DNA of 64,000 nt from Sanguinoderma infundibulare. Its lineage: Eukaryota > Basidiomycota > Agaricomycetes > Polyporales > Polyporaceae. The notes beneath the pieces are model-generated. The model worked only from the letters and a program-made list of their open reading frames with translations. It searched no databases and was not told the origin of the DNA. Made by a program: the position numbers and the translations under genes. Below are positions 33,038 to 44,509 of this stretch, piece after piece (position 1 is the first letter of the stretch; each line of letters begins with the position of its first letter). The stretch lies in the NCBI GenBank assembly GCA_032821775.1, contig JAVLRN010000004.1, forward strand, positions 4,092,001-4,156,000. Direction: 5' to 3'.

Positions 33038-34048
33038 ATGGTCCTCTTAAATACGCTCGCATGGAACGTCTACGCCAGGCAGCTCTTCGCGCACGGACAT
33101 GCATATCCGGCGGGTTCATCCACCTGTTCAACGCGATGACGACCGTGGAGTAGGAGTCGCAAGCGGCTCAAAGACGTCGACGTGCCCGAGGGATTCGAGC
33201 CTTTTGACCCGCCCAAGCCCGTCCTCTGGGGCCGCACGCATCTGCCGCAACATCACCAATGCGCGGCGAGGGTGTGAGAGAGCGCCATTCGAGGTGAGTC
33301 GTCCGGCTTCCATTCAATCCACTGCAGGTGCCGTTATCCGAGTCGATGCCCATATTCTATCTTCTAGAGGACGTCTCTGGTTCAACGCACGGTAGAAAAG
33401 GACGCTGCTTCCCTCACGTTTGTCCCCGCCGCATACTCGACCGAGATAAGCCCGTCCAAGCCTGACGGCATCATAAAGTACCTGCAGGAGCACTTCACGC
33501 GCTGGGTGGATTTCTCGCACAGATGGGGTGTTTCCATTGACGAGGACGAGATCGCCTTCGTGTGCGGGACAACCAAGACCTCTAGGTGGGCGGTGAGGGA
33601 GTCCCACACCAGATACGAGGAGAGGAGGCGGTTTGTTTCCGCGGTCCTGAGGTCGGTCGCAGGGATGAAAATGTCCGTGGAGAGCGCGAATGAGACGGGT
33701 TTCTGTCAGATGTGTCGGTATGGGCATAGAGACCGACCTAGAGCTGACATTCCGCCGCCCGAGGAGGCGGCTGAGGGGGCTGCTGCCAGTGCCTTCAGCG
33801 AGGAGCCGATCGACCAGTGCATCTTCTTTCACTACTACAAGATGAAGCGGCGGGGGACGCACATATTGTCGGACAACACGGTGCGGCTGTGGCGCCTGCG
33901 GGACGGGACGAACATGAAGACGTTCAACGAGCACAACGACAAGGTGACGCATGCGTTGTTCTCGCCGGATGGCCTCACGTTATCGTCTGGATCGGATGAC
34001 GGCACTGTCGGTATCCGTGTGCTCAAGGACTACGTCGAAATTGATTGA
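33038..34048 (+). pseudogene. chimeric, internally deleted NW copy (NWe)
   Basis: From ATG 33038 it starts like NWb (LAWNVYARQLFAHGHAYP), then a deletion removes the LW...GDVGW segment and shifts frame, so the first exon stops early (STCSTR). HLFNAM and ARGIRAF relics follow in other frames. Exon 2 has a one-base loss against NWb near 33390. From 33506 the frame is open to 34048: VSIDEDEIAFVCGTTKTSRW, DQCIFFHYYKMKRR, and then, without linker module or seven WD40 repeats, HILSDNTVRLWRLRDGTNMK, KVTHALFSPDG and SGSDDGTVGIRVLKDYVEID. This tail is nearly identical to the last WD40 repeat of NWf (61630-61810). The join lies near 33850. The 180-codon open frame could be expressed but lacks the normal N-terminus. 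Confidence 0.85.
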
Positions 34049-34354
34049 AGAGATATGAATTCTACCACGTAACCGTCAATTTCTCTGGCAGCCCTTTCCC
34101 CACCCCATTGGACCCGTATATATTGTAAGTGCGCTGAAAGCTTGTGAAGCTTCAAGCATTTTTTTAAATTCACTGGAGAATGACACTTTGACGAGGCGAG
34201 CAGTGACGGAGACAATGGTGACGGTGCAATTTGTGATCAACGTACAGAAGTATGTGGGAACGTAATCATAAAGCGGAGGCTCGACTTGACCTAGAAGCAC
34301 TTCAGTCACCAGTCGGGAACGACCGTGACTACACAAGCGACCCACGAGCCCAAT
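34049..34354. other. short gap between convergent NWe and dynamin A
   Basis: 3' flanks only; no supported gene. Confidence 0.5.
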
Positions 34355-37249
34355 TCAAAGACCAAAGTTGAAAAGCGCAGTCTGCAAGCTCTGAAGCTGC
34401 TTTTTCTTCGAGAGCAGCTCCGAGCGCAATGCGACCACCCCAGGATCCTCAGCGATGTACGCCGCGCACCGCGCATCAGCGTTCGCCGATCCCAACCCCA
34501 GCTTGTCGAAGAGGGCGGGCTGCAGTCCCTGCGAGAAGCCGTACAGGAAGTGCTGGTCGATTGAGAGCGGGACGTAGTCGATGACGCGCTACCAATCCGA
34601 GGCGAATGATCAGCAGACGTTCCGAGCCAATGGATTCGAGAGCGAGAACGATTGCGCACCTTGTACGCGACCTGGAAATACGCTCGGACCTCCGACATGA
34701 GCTCCAGTTCTTCTTCATATTCGTCCGGAGGATTGAGTTTGCCAAGGTCCTCCTTCTTCACGCTGTACCCGAGCTTCGCGAGAATCGATATCGCGTCCTT
34801 CAAGGCAAGCTCGTGGTGAGGTGCTTGAAAAAGGATAATTATGCATAAGTGAGTCAGGAGAGGAAAGAAGCGATACGTACAGCTAGGCCTTGACGATCCG
34901 TTGCGTGCGCGTTTATACTGCGCAAGCTGCTTATCGCGCTTTTCGGCGAGGTAGTGAGTGTTCTGGGTGAACGGCGATGTCCGCTCCAACCGGAGGATCG
35001 TGCGGACGTGCGCGATCGTCTGGCTGGAGTGAAGCTGGAATTGCTCCATGACGACGGGCCTACAAGTCGCATGCGGCCGTTTGTATGTTAGTATTGCATT
35101 CGTAGACATTACATGATGATGGTGAACACGTACGTGATGAGTGCTCGGAGGTTACCGTACCTCTCGAACATGTGCTTGATGAGCTGCGTTAAGGTCTCCT
35201 TGAAAGCCTCCTGGACTCTCTCGAAGCATGACATAGCGTGCCGCTCCCACAATTCCTGGAAGTCGAAGATTAACGACCGTTTGGCGGAGTAGGGCACGTT
35301 GTTCGGAAGTTCTCTGGTAACAGAACTGTCGAGAAGCGTGGTCAGAAAGTTAACGCGGATACAATGTCAAGCACGACCGTGTTCGAGGGACGACGTACGA
35401 CTGAATACGCTTCCGAACATCGTCCAGATACAGTGTCTGGGATGATGGTTTGTGCAGCTGACCGACGATACCGTCGCTGCTATCTCCCTCCAGTCTAGTG
35501 TATTCAGAGACCACCAGGTTCTTCGGCGCCTTGGTCGCCTCGAACGGTACGAAGGGAGGTGCAGTAGAACGTATAGAGTGCTTGAACGCGGCGAAAGTGG
35601 AATTGTTCGCCTGCACCAGATGGGTGTGTGTCGGGGAACCTTCAACGTGGCGGGTCACTTCGTTAAAGAACGTCACGGCGAGGTTGAATACGAACGCGGT
35701 CGGATCGGTAGTCACGAGAGGAGGCAGCGTCTGCAGTTGCTTCTTGCAGGACGCGAGTTGAGCCGTCACTTCGCCGATGAGTTTCGGCAAACTGATGGGG
35801 AAATACGCTCGTCAGATTACGATAGTCCCCCGGACCAGGCAGAAGTGTGCCTTACGAGTCCGCAATAATGCTAGTGAGCAGTTCGCTGATGTTCTTGACG
35901 AGGTTGGTGGTGCCGAATCGGCCGTGCGACACAGAAGTCGACCAAGGGGCGGTCGTCTTGAAGAACTCGACCTCGTCAGCACGCGCGTCCGCCGGCGATA
36001 TCCCTGAGAGGCGTTTGTCGTCGTCGGGTTGGCGGGTGCAAAAATAGCCGTGCTTGAGCTGGTGACGGCGGCCCTCAAGGACTTCAAGCCACATTTCCCG
36101 GTTCTTCGTGGCCCCGGCCGGAAGTGTGTCGGGCTTTGTCAATACGCCTGCGGCAGACAAGCTTTCAACCCATCGAGCACGTATGGACAATGCATGTATG
36201 GCTTACCGATAGTGCGCAAGCCTTCAGGGTCGGCTTGCTTTGCAATGCGGGCTGCCTTCTGATTCTCTATGTCGTCTGAAACGTCATCAGGTCTCGCAAG
36301 CTGAATCATAGCATCACTCAGCGGCAAACATACCGCTCATCGGAAGCGTGACGAGGATCAAGCAGTTGCCCTTGACGTACGACGTCACCAAGTCCTCTAC
36401 GAGCTGCACAACCTCAGGCTCGGCATTCTGAACGATGCCTGCCACAAACATTTCAGTATTCCCATAGGATGCAGGTAAAACTGGTCGAGAGACGTACCCG
36501 GAAGGTCCACGAAGGACAGGTCGATGAGCTCCGGGCCGGCCAAGTCGACGCATATGACATTTCTTGAGAACGGTAGAGTCTTGCTACCGAGAACTTTGAC
36601 GCCGCCAGCCTTGATGGTCTCCAAGTCCGCATCTAGGAAGTTCGACAGCGGAATGGTCGGATTCAGAATCGCAGCCTGGGCACGACGAAGCATGGACTCG
36701 ATGTCGGCCTTGGAGGTGAGGCGTTGTCCGAACGGGACTTCGCTAACTTCATCGAGGCGGTCGCCGTCGCCGTCAAACTCCCACCGAATGTAGATTTGAC
36801 AGGACCACGGCTCCGAGGTGTTCGCCAGTCGACACTCCATAGGACAGCGCGTGCACGTTCCCGCATCACGGGGGACGTTGATCTGACGGTCAAAGGTGTG
36901 TGAATGGAGTGAAAAGCCGACGTCGCCAAGGAGCACAACGAGCACTGACCCCGGAGATGGCTTCGACAAGGCTGGACTTGCCGGCGCTTTGGTTCCCAAT
37001 CGCGACGATGCGGGGAAGGTCTAGGTAGACTTGGCCGCTAGAGGGGTATGCAGTCCCGCATCAGAACAAGAACATTGGAGCAGCAGTACCAGGGACGTAC
37101 CCAAGGGTGCGAAGAGTCGACACGAACTGAATGAGTTCACGCGTCGTCTTTGCATACCCCGTGTTTGAGATTAGGGCGGAGGCTGTATCTGACGAGTCCG
37201 AAGTCAGCATGAGAGGGAACATAAGCTGGGCGTCGAGGGCACTGGACAT
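34355..37249 (-). CDS. dynamin-like large GTPase A (Mx/DRP type)
   Basis: Self-assembling GTPase expected to act on membranes. Exons 37249-37101, 37037-36950, 36882-36498, 36438-36334, 36275-36207, 36147-35856, 35791-35399, 35325-35134, 35059-34881, 34823-34660, 34588-34355; all in phase, 749 residues. GTPase domain: P-loop GNQSAGKSS (about residue 65), switch I TCTRCPMECRL, FVDLPG (G3), VTLPMS, TKPDTLPAG (G4). Stalk region: KNISELLTSIIADS, ELPNNVPYSAKRSLI, CFERVQEAFKETL. GED-like C-terminus: VRAYFQVAYK, then RVIDYVPLSIDQHFLYGFS and a coiled end (LLSKKKQLQSLQ). No PH domain, no proline-rich tail and no transmembrane segment, so it resembles Mx/Vps1-type soluble dynamins. About 80 residues separate switch I from FVDLPG, more than in Vps1. 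It lies tail-to-tail with NWe and head-to-tail with dynamin B. Confidence 0.93.
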
Positions 37250-37579
37250 GCGGAGCTACACCCGGCCGAGTATATAATAAGGCCAGGTCAACACCGACTT
37301 CGCGATTCGCAAGGAAATGCTGCGGTAGAGCTATACGTCAGAGCCTTGGAACACTAGATGGAAGCAAAGCGACGCACCTGAACACGAGGCGGAGGAAATA
37401 TGAAAGCGAACTTCCAAAAGGCAACCAACCGTGCATGTGGAACGTTGGGACACAAAAAACAGGGTACAATTCTTATGCAGTCGACGATGACGATGATACA
37501 AATATGCTGGAATACAGACATATGCGGTGAAAGAGGCACGAACAAAGAACTACATGCTAATGGGAGAGACAAATAACAG
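37250..37579. other. gap between dynamin genes A and B
   Basis: Promoter of dynamin A and 3' flank of dynamin B. A TATA-like tatataataa is seen near 37271 on the plus strand (AT-rich, also usable on minus). No gene. Confidence 0.5.
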
Positions 37580-40558
37580 TCACAGATCGAACTCGCTGAT
37601 GGCCTTCTGGATATTGGCGAGGCTCGCCTTCTTCGCCTGCAGGGCCTTGCGTTTCGCGGCGACGCTCGGGTCTTCGGCGAGATAGAAATGGCACTTCGAC
37701 TTCGCGTCCGGCCCAAACAGCCCGAGATTCTCGAAGACGCCGTTCTGCAAGCTCTCGCAGAACGCATACAGGAAATGCAGGTCGATGGTCATCGGCACGT
37801 GGTCGACGATCCGCTGGAGGCGACGCGCGTCATTCACGGACGCATGGGCAAGATATCCAAGGAGGACGTCGTTACGCACCTGGAAGGAGACGTCAAAGTA
37901 CGCCCGGACGTCAGCCATGAGCTCGAGCTCGGCTTCGTAGGACTTGGTCAAGCGATCGCCGTCACCGGAGCGGTATGGCCTCGAGGCGCGTTGCTCATCC
38001 CCCTCTGCGCGGCCGTTGGTAGCTGGGCGATCCCGCGCCCGTCCTGGAGTCCCGGTCGAGGGCCGTGGGAAAACTGTATCGACGCCTGCTAGTGCCATCT
38101 TCATAACACTGAAATCGAACGCTCTATCGGGGGCTTGCTGCCCAGAAGCGCCAAACCTCACGGGTTCGGGTTGTAGCACTTGTTGAGGCCCTGGTTGATG
38201 CAATCAGATGGCATTCCGGAGACAGGACGCGTGCGACCTGACTCACTTGGTGGTGAAGCGGAGTTGTGCGCTGATTCCGAGTCGGGAGGCGAAGGAACCA
38301 AACTAGTGTCTTTCAACGCGCTCAGGTACGACTGGAGGTACCGGGCGCGTTGTGCGGCCAGGAAGCCCTTGTGTTGTGTATAAGACAGACGGGTCTCGCA
38401 TTGGACGACGTCGCCGATGCGAACCTCGGCTGCCTTCTTGTGAACGGACAGGTGTTCCATGACGATCGACCTGCGACGAACCATGTGTCCAGTTTTCGAC
38501 AGAGCGTTTGAACAGAGGTGTTCAACTTACATGATGGCTGCCTTCAAGTTGCCGTAGTTTCCAAAGTGGTCGTCGATGGCCGCAATCAAGGTGTCTTCAA
38601 ACACTCTCTGGACCTGCTCAAAACACCCTATCACCCGCTCCTCCCACGTCTCTTGGAAGCTACGGAAAAGCAACTGCTTCGCGGCGTACGGGATGTTGTG
38701 AGGAAGCTCGCGCGTGATAGATCTACGGTCCGCAATCAGTGCCCAATTCAAGATTCAAGATCACCCGTACACGACTCACCCTCTAGCGTGAGCTCGAACG
38801 TGATCCAGGTACATCGGCCCTTTCAACTGAGAGGAGCCATGTGACGGAAGGAATTCCCAAATATCAAACGCGGGAGTGACAAAGGACTCGCAAGGAACAA
38901 AGGGCGGCTGAGTCGACGCGATCATGCGTCTGAGCTCCTCGTACGTCCTGATGTTCTTTTGGACGAGCGCCGTGCGAGTCGTCGAACCATAGACGTGTTC
39001 CTTGACATCTGCGCAGAACGCGGAGACGACATTCGACACGTAGAGGCAGGGCTCGTTGGCCACCTCCCGCGGCAGCTCGCTGAGTTCCCTGTTGCACTGG
39101 TTCGTTTGCGCCGCGACGTCGCTCAACACCTTGGGGAAACTACAACCCCCGCACACAGTAAGTTCCCGATCGCGAACACTAAAGCCGGGATGACCGCTTA
39201 CGACTTCTGCATCATCTGACCGAGCAAGCGACTCATCTCCTTCAGCAAGTTCTCGGTGCCCAGGCGCTCCCGGCAGCTCAACGTCGACCACGGCTCCACC
39301 GTGTCGAAGAAATGCTTCTCTGCAGCCCGCGCGTCTGCAGAAGAGATGCGGTTTTCGCGCTCTGCGCCATCTGGCTGCCGAGTGCAGAAATAGCCGTGCT
39401 TGGTGACGTGCTGCCGTCCGGAGATTACCTCGACCCACTGCCTGCGCTCCTTAACGGCGCCGATGGGAATGGCATCCGGCTTGGTAAGGACACCTAGGAA
39501 ATGAATTCGCTGCGTCAACGACTTATTTCCAAACCCTCATCTCGTCGCGTACCAATAGTGCGTTCGCCGTTGGGGTCCGCCTCCAGGGCGAAGTGGGCAG
39601 CCTTCTGGTTCTCGATGTCGTCTACAAGGCCCGGGAAAGTAAGTCGGTCTATGAACAGGAGACGTGGCTGAAGGCTGACACATACCGTTCATGGACAGCG
39701 TGACCAGGATCAACGAGTTGCCGCGGATGTACGACTTCACGAGGTCCTCTATAAGGTTGACGGCATGACCGTGACCGTTGGCATGCTGGATGATCCCTGA
39801 TTCATGACAGTATCAGCGCTTTGCAGTTCTCGCAATCAAAGTCCTTCAGTTTCCGGAGGCTCACCAGGGAGGTCGACGAACGACAGCTCCGGAAAGTCTG
39901 GCCCCGCCAAGTCGACGCAAACGACGTTCTGCGAGAACCGCCCGCCGACGACCGGGGTCTCTGCGTCCCCCGGAGACGCAGGCCCAAGGAGGACCTTGGT
40001 CTGGGCACGGCAAAGCATGGGCTCAACATCTTCCTTCTTCATGATCAGGTCCCCGAACGGTTCCTCCCGAATGCTTTCTAGCCTGTTGCCCTTGTCGTCG
40101 TACTCCCAGCGAATGGAGATACGGCACGACCAGGCGTCGGCCGAGTGCGTGAGGCGGCACTCCATGGGCCCCCGCGTGCAGGTGCCCGCGTCGCGCGGTA
40201 CGCTAATCTAGTAAGTCGAACAGAGGGATGTGGGCCTCGCCATTGAAACGAAGAGCGGAATTGCCGAGTGAGACCGAAACTCACCCCAGTTAGGGCTTCG
40301 ACTAAGCTGGACTTGCCAGCGCTCTGCTTGCCGATAACGACGATGCGCGGGAGGTCGAGGAACGCTTGACCGCTGTCGATGAATGCCGCGCCGCCGGTGA
40401 GCATCGAGAGCCGTAATAATGGCGGGGACGGCGTACCCCTGGGCGCGAACCTTTTTGAAAAACGCGCTCAACTTCTTGGCGAAGTCGGTAGTGGAAATAG
40501 AGAAGGTGGACTCCGTTGCGGTGGCAGTTGGAGTCGAGCTCTGGTCCGAGGAGAGCAT
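37580..40558 (-). CDS. dynamin-like large GTPase B (Mx/DRP type)
   Basis: Paralogue of dynamin A. Exons 40558-40437, 40372-40285, 40207-39865, 39796-39686, 39621-39553, 39493-39202, 39139-38780, 38722-38531, 38470-38247, 38190-37880, 37813-37580; all in phase, 781 residues. Exon lengths 88, 69, 292, 192 and 234 are the same as in A. Motifs: GKQSAGKSS, switch I TCTRGPMECRL, FVDLPG, TKPDAIPIG; stalk RELPHNIPYAAKQLL, CFEQVQRVFEDTL; GED VRAYFDVSFQ and RIVDHVPMTIDLHFLYAFC, ending with a Lys/Ala-rich helix (KRKALQAKKASL). Odd: the switch I cysteine kept in A and C (TRCPM) is glycine here, and the GTPase-to-stalk variable parts differ strongly from A, so A and B are not a recent duplicate despite adjacency. 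Confidence 0.93.
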
Positions 40559-41268
40559 GGCGGGTAGTGCGATGTTGTATGCGGAGGTAGTGCACAGTAC
40601 GGTATCCAGAGGGATGAAGACGCGGGAAACAAGACTTTAGGGACGACCTGCTCCCTTCGACGAGTTCTTATAGGTATCCGGACTTGGACGACAAAGGGGA
40701 TCAGTATGGGCGATGACAGCGTTGCTCACCATTGTGCAAAGATAGGACGGGCTGGACAGCCTCTACGGACATGCACTGGCAGTACTTACGAACGCTGCGG
40801 TCAAGGAAGGCTTTTAGGTTGGTTGAGGGGACAACGGAGACGCGAAGGAATACTGTTAACTCGCATCATACGAAGTTAGGCCAAAATCCTCCATGGAAGG
40901 CAATATTTTGTGAAGTGACCTTCGGTGTCACGCTCCAGGTGAGACCGTTGAGAACGCCACATGCCGTACACGTCGTCCGCGTAGGGCGGCTCGAGGAAGG
41001 CTCACAGCTGCCTCCCAGGCCTGCAGCGATTGCACGTCTGATGCTATGAGGCTACCAACCCACCGCCGACGACACGGCCGCACGCGAGGGCGGTAGCAGC
41101 GAAAGCCGCATCGATAACCTTGACGTCTATACCCAGCGGTCTAAAAATAATGACATCACAGCTGCAACGCCTTGCTGCAGAGCCGATTTTCAACAAACCA
41201 TCCAGATCTACCAGGTTCACCGTACACTCACCTAACATAACACTCACACAGCCCAGACCTCCCACATC
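40559..41268. other. intergenic region, no supported gene
   Basis: Promoter side of dynamin B and 3' flank of the OYE gene. No supported gene. Confidence 0.5.
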
Positions 41269-42912
41269 TCAAACGATTCTCCCCAACGCCATCCCTAGCA
41301 ACACTCCAACGACCCCGACCAAAGTCCACCACAGCCAACCCTCCTCCCCATCTTCCTTGCCTGGGTACGGCGCAGGCAGGACAAAGAACCGCGCCGTCGC
41401 CCCGACCATGCCGACCGTAAAGTCCACTCCCATCCCCAACGCGTACCGCCTCATCGCGTAATTGTACCAGTTCACGTTCGCCGTCGCGCCCACGATCCGC
41501 GGCATCCGCGCGGGCACATACGGCCACACCAGCAGCCCGACGGACCACAGCGCCCGCTCGAGCCCACGCCAGCTCAAACGCGAGTCGGGGGGCTCGCCGA
41601 GCTCGCTGGGCTTTGGGGGGTCCGAGCGGAGGAAGGCGGCGTCGGTGGTCTGGAGCGCGGTGGAGAGCTCGAGGGGGAGGCGGGGACGGAGGACGGAGAG
41701 GCGGCCGATGCCGAGGAGGTGCGCGTGGTCGTGTGCGAGCGCGGAGGCCATGCGCGGGAGGGTGTTGAGCCCGCCGGTGAGGAGGACGAGCGGGGGCGGG
41801 CGCGACGTCGCGGTGGGCCTGCAGGACGCGAGGACGGAGATGCTGCGCTCGGCGAAGGACTCGTAGACGACTTGACGCGGGGATTTGTAGTCTAGTGTCG
41901 TGTCAATGAATTCTGGCCCGTGTAGTCAGCGCATGGTACTGGCGAGGCGAGGAGGAAAGGGTACACACGGGGATCTTCGTAGTCTCCGCCGCTGACCTGG
42001 ATGGTGTCTACCAGGCCCCACGTCCCGATCTCGCGGACGTGGTCGAGAGCTCGGTTCTCTTGCAGTTCGTACGTGTCCCGTGCATAGTCTGCTGCGTTGA
42101 GCTTTACGCCGACGATGAAGTCGTCGGGCACGACGCCCGGTGCACGGATCGCTTGCACGATCTCACGAAGTACTCGAAGCGGATCGCGATCTGCAGAGTA
42201 CTCGTCTGTCCGACGATTGGTCTGCGCGCCGTGTGGGAATTTCTTCGCTCATATAGGACGGGTAGGTACGCACCTTAGGCGAAATGAACTGGCTAAGCAA
42301 GTCTTTGGTACCATCAGCACACATGCACGGATCATTTACAGAGTGCGACTCACATCCATGCGCAGCGTGCAACTCGATCCCATCGAACCCGCTCTGCGCG
42401 GCTAACTGGGCCCCAAACACGAATTGCTGAATCGCCCGAAGAATGTCCTCATGCGTCATCTCATTTGGGACCTGACACAACAGCCAATGGGCCACGCGCG
42501 ACAGCCAGCCGTCCTTGCTTCCATGCATCTGACCCACCCGTACCGGGCTCGGCGCAAGCGGTGGCGCGAACAGCCTCCGTCCGCCATAAAAGTTGAGCGA
42601 CTGCCGTCCCCCGTGCGACAGCTGCATGATCGCGAGGGGTCGACTGTCCTCGTACTTCAGCTCACCGGACGACCGGGACACGGCGGGGGCGCCGTAATGG
42701 ATGGCGTCTGCGAGGCGGCGCCAGGGAAGAAGCGTCTCGTCGGTCAGCACGTCCGGGACGGTGAGGTCCCGGCCGAGCGGGAGGTGGTCTTTCGCGACTT
42801 GGACGTTGCCGGTCATGACCATACCCCAGCCGCCCGCGGCCCACGTTTGGTAGAGGGAGATGAAGCCGTCGTGAGGCGGGGAGCCCCAGAGAGGGGCGAA
42901 GTGCTCGTACAT
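41269..42912 (-). CDS. Old Yellow Enzyme-type NADH:flavin oxidoreductase, N-terminus missing
   Basis: FMN-dependent ene-reductase family. Exons 42912-42354, 42302-42274, 42221-41969, 41912-41269; in phase, 494 residues. The 51-nt intron 42353-42303 has no stop, but removing it restores the family motif HAAHGYLLSQFISP, with the two substrate histidines and the tyrosine. Other marks: WAAGGWGMVMTGNVQV, IMQLSHGGRQ, GVKLNAADY, DTIQVSGGDYE, LTGGLNTLPRM, and the phosphate-binding LGIGRLSVLRP. A hydrophobic segment near the end (WWTLVGVVGVLLGMALG) may anchor the protein in a membrane. Odd: the first ATG is MYEHFAPLWG, so about 30-40 residues that normally form the first barrel strand and FMN contacts (the LPNRLVK-type segment) are absent. 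An acceptor-like ctag lies just upstream (GCT CCA before ATG, giving APMYE), which hints at a lost or distant 5' exon; I found no such exon up to about 43300. Confidence 0.85.
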
Positions 42913-43975
42913 TGGAGCCTAGATTGGAGGTAGGTTAGCGATGCTGTAAGAAGCAAACAGATATTGGAAAGCCATTCTTTCATCACTTTCTAACCTGTCT
43001 CGTGCGAGCTGAGGTCCCGTAATAACACAAAGGAAGGTAGGAGACATGCATCATTAGAGATTAGAAGAAGTGCTGTAGGACGCGCATACATCCGGTCATT
43101 GCCACATACTTACGCGCAGTGCTGAGCGCAGCCAGCACGGATCGGCACGCCAAGCAACAGTACGTAGATTGAAGTGATGGGCACGCCGAGAACCCAACTG
43201 AAATAATCGCGACCAAGCACAGTCTGGGACAAGTGCCCAAGGAAGAGATAGCAGTAGTCAAACAGCGTCGACCTCCGGCAGGGAAGAAGTCGAGGAGGCC
43301 CTGGGCCCGTCCCAGCCTGGATGGCCACCGTATTCCGTATCACGTATGGGTGCGAAACTGGGTGGAACTTGAAGAAGACCATCACACCACGTACCTTCAC
43401 AAGCCGGTTTGCAACGACCCGTCCGCAGGGGAGGGTTACGGGACTAAGTATCTTGTGCGCGTCGGCCAGGAGTTGTGCGTCGTTATACCTTCCTACTTCC
43501 CCAACGTTGGGTCATTGATTCGCTTGTACACGAGGGAGCACATACCAGATGTAGTGGATGCCATTGCGGGAGGCAAGATGGGCAAGGAGTGGGAAGCAGG
43601 ATCCCCGCCAATTCAGGTCGATTCAATCTTTATATGGTGGAACAAGCTCAAGGTTTGGCGGTCGGAACGCCAGACATGCTGTCGCCGAAAGATGGAGAAT
43701 ATAACAGAGTAATTGAGCCAGGCGTTGAACCTGGCGGAGGGATACGTAGACGCAGACATGGTGTTTTGGACGTCTGCATGGTCGGGGGCGCTTCCACCCG
43801 CCGGTAATGTTATTTCCGACTTCCGAATCTCTTCCCGCTGATGGGAGCGTAATCGGAGTTCTAACATGTTGCCTAGGTTCGGTCGCCGCCTCCCGCCCTT
43901 AGGCGCAGGGGGGCCTCGCGTCGAGGTCGCGTTCGCCCTTGTCCTCGTCGTCCTCGCCGTCCCCGATCGCCCAAC
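42913..43975. other. region between OYE and Sm-D1
   Basis: The plus strand is open from 43233 to 43712 (about 159 codons, including VWVRNWVELEEDHHTTYLHK and REHIPDVVDAIAGGKMGKEW), but it has no recognisable domain, no repeat elsewhere in the window and no clear exon chain. The missing OYE 5' exon was sought here without success. The last 150 bp are the Sm-D1 promoter. Confidence 0.35.
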
Positions 43976-44509
43976 ATGAAGCTTGTAAGGTACGTATCCC
44001 CCTTCAGGACATGGCCGCCACATGCTCTGCAGAAACATGCTGGTGTATGTACGGCGTCCCATATCCGCCGGTCGATCGCTGACCCGCATCGCGTCTACAG
44101 ATTTTTGATGAAGCTCAACAATGAGACGGTCACCGTCGAGCTCAAGAACGGCTCCATCATACACGGGACGATTACAGGTGCGTGCACCCTCCGCTCAGTC
44201 TGGCATCTAGGGAAGCTGAACGAGGGATATCAAGGTGTGGACATGCAGATGAACACCCACCTGAAGACTGTCAAAATGACCGCGCGGAACCGCGAGCCGA
44301 CCTCCCTCGACTCCCTCTCCATCCGCGGCAACAACATCCGCTACTTTGTCCTCCCAGACGCCCTCCCGCTCGACACCCTCCTCGTTGACGACGCACCAAA
44401 ACCAAAGAACAGGAAGAAGGACGAGACCCGCGGCCGCGGCCGCGGGCGGGGGGGCGATCGCGGCGGCAGGGGGCGCGGTCGTGGGCGCGGAAGAGGCAGG
44501 GGATTCTAG
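43976..44509 (+). CDS. SMD1: small nuclear ribonucleoprotein Sm D1
   Basis: Core component of the heptameric Sm ring on U1, U2, U4 and U5 snRNAs in the nucleus. Exons 43976-43989 (14 nt), 44101-44177 and 44235-44509; in phase, 121 residues. Sm1 motif: [37 protein letters not shown]. Sm2 motif: [20 protein letters not shown]. The C-terminus is the expected Gly-Arg tail ([12 protein letters not shown]) used for symmetric dimethylation and SMN/importin contacts. Length is normal. The first exon holds only four full codons and part of the fifth, so its ATG could easily be missed in annotation. Confidence 0.98.
   Translation: MKLVRYVSPFRTWPPHALQKHAGVCTASHIRRSIADPHRVYRFLMKLNNETVTVELKNGSIIHGTITGACTLRSVWHLGKLNEGYQGVDMQMNTHLKTVKMTARNREPTSLDSLSIRGNNIRYFVLPDALPLDTLLVDDAPKPKNRKKDETRGRGRGRGGDRGGRGRGRGRGRGRGF

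Noticed and set aside
24648..34048. NACHT or NB-ARC P-loop in the NW proteins, as in classical fungal NLRs
   Set aside because: No GxxGxGKS/T or Walker B pattern in any reconstructed frame; the CGTTKT motif is not a P-loop.
43233..43712. 159-codon open frame upstream of Sm-D1
   Set aside because: No domain, no splice partner, and frames of this length occur by chance in GC-rich DNA.
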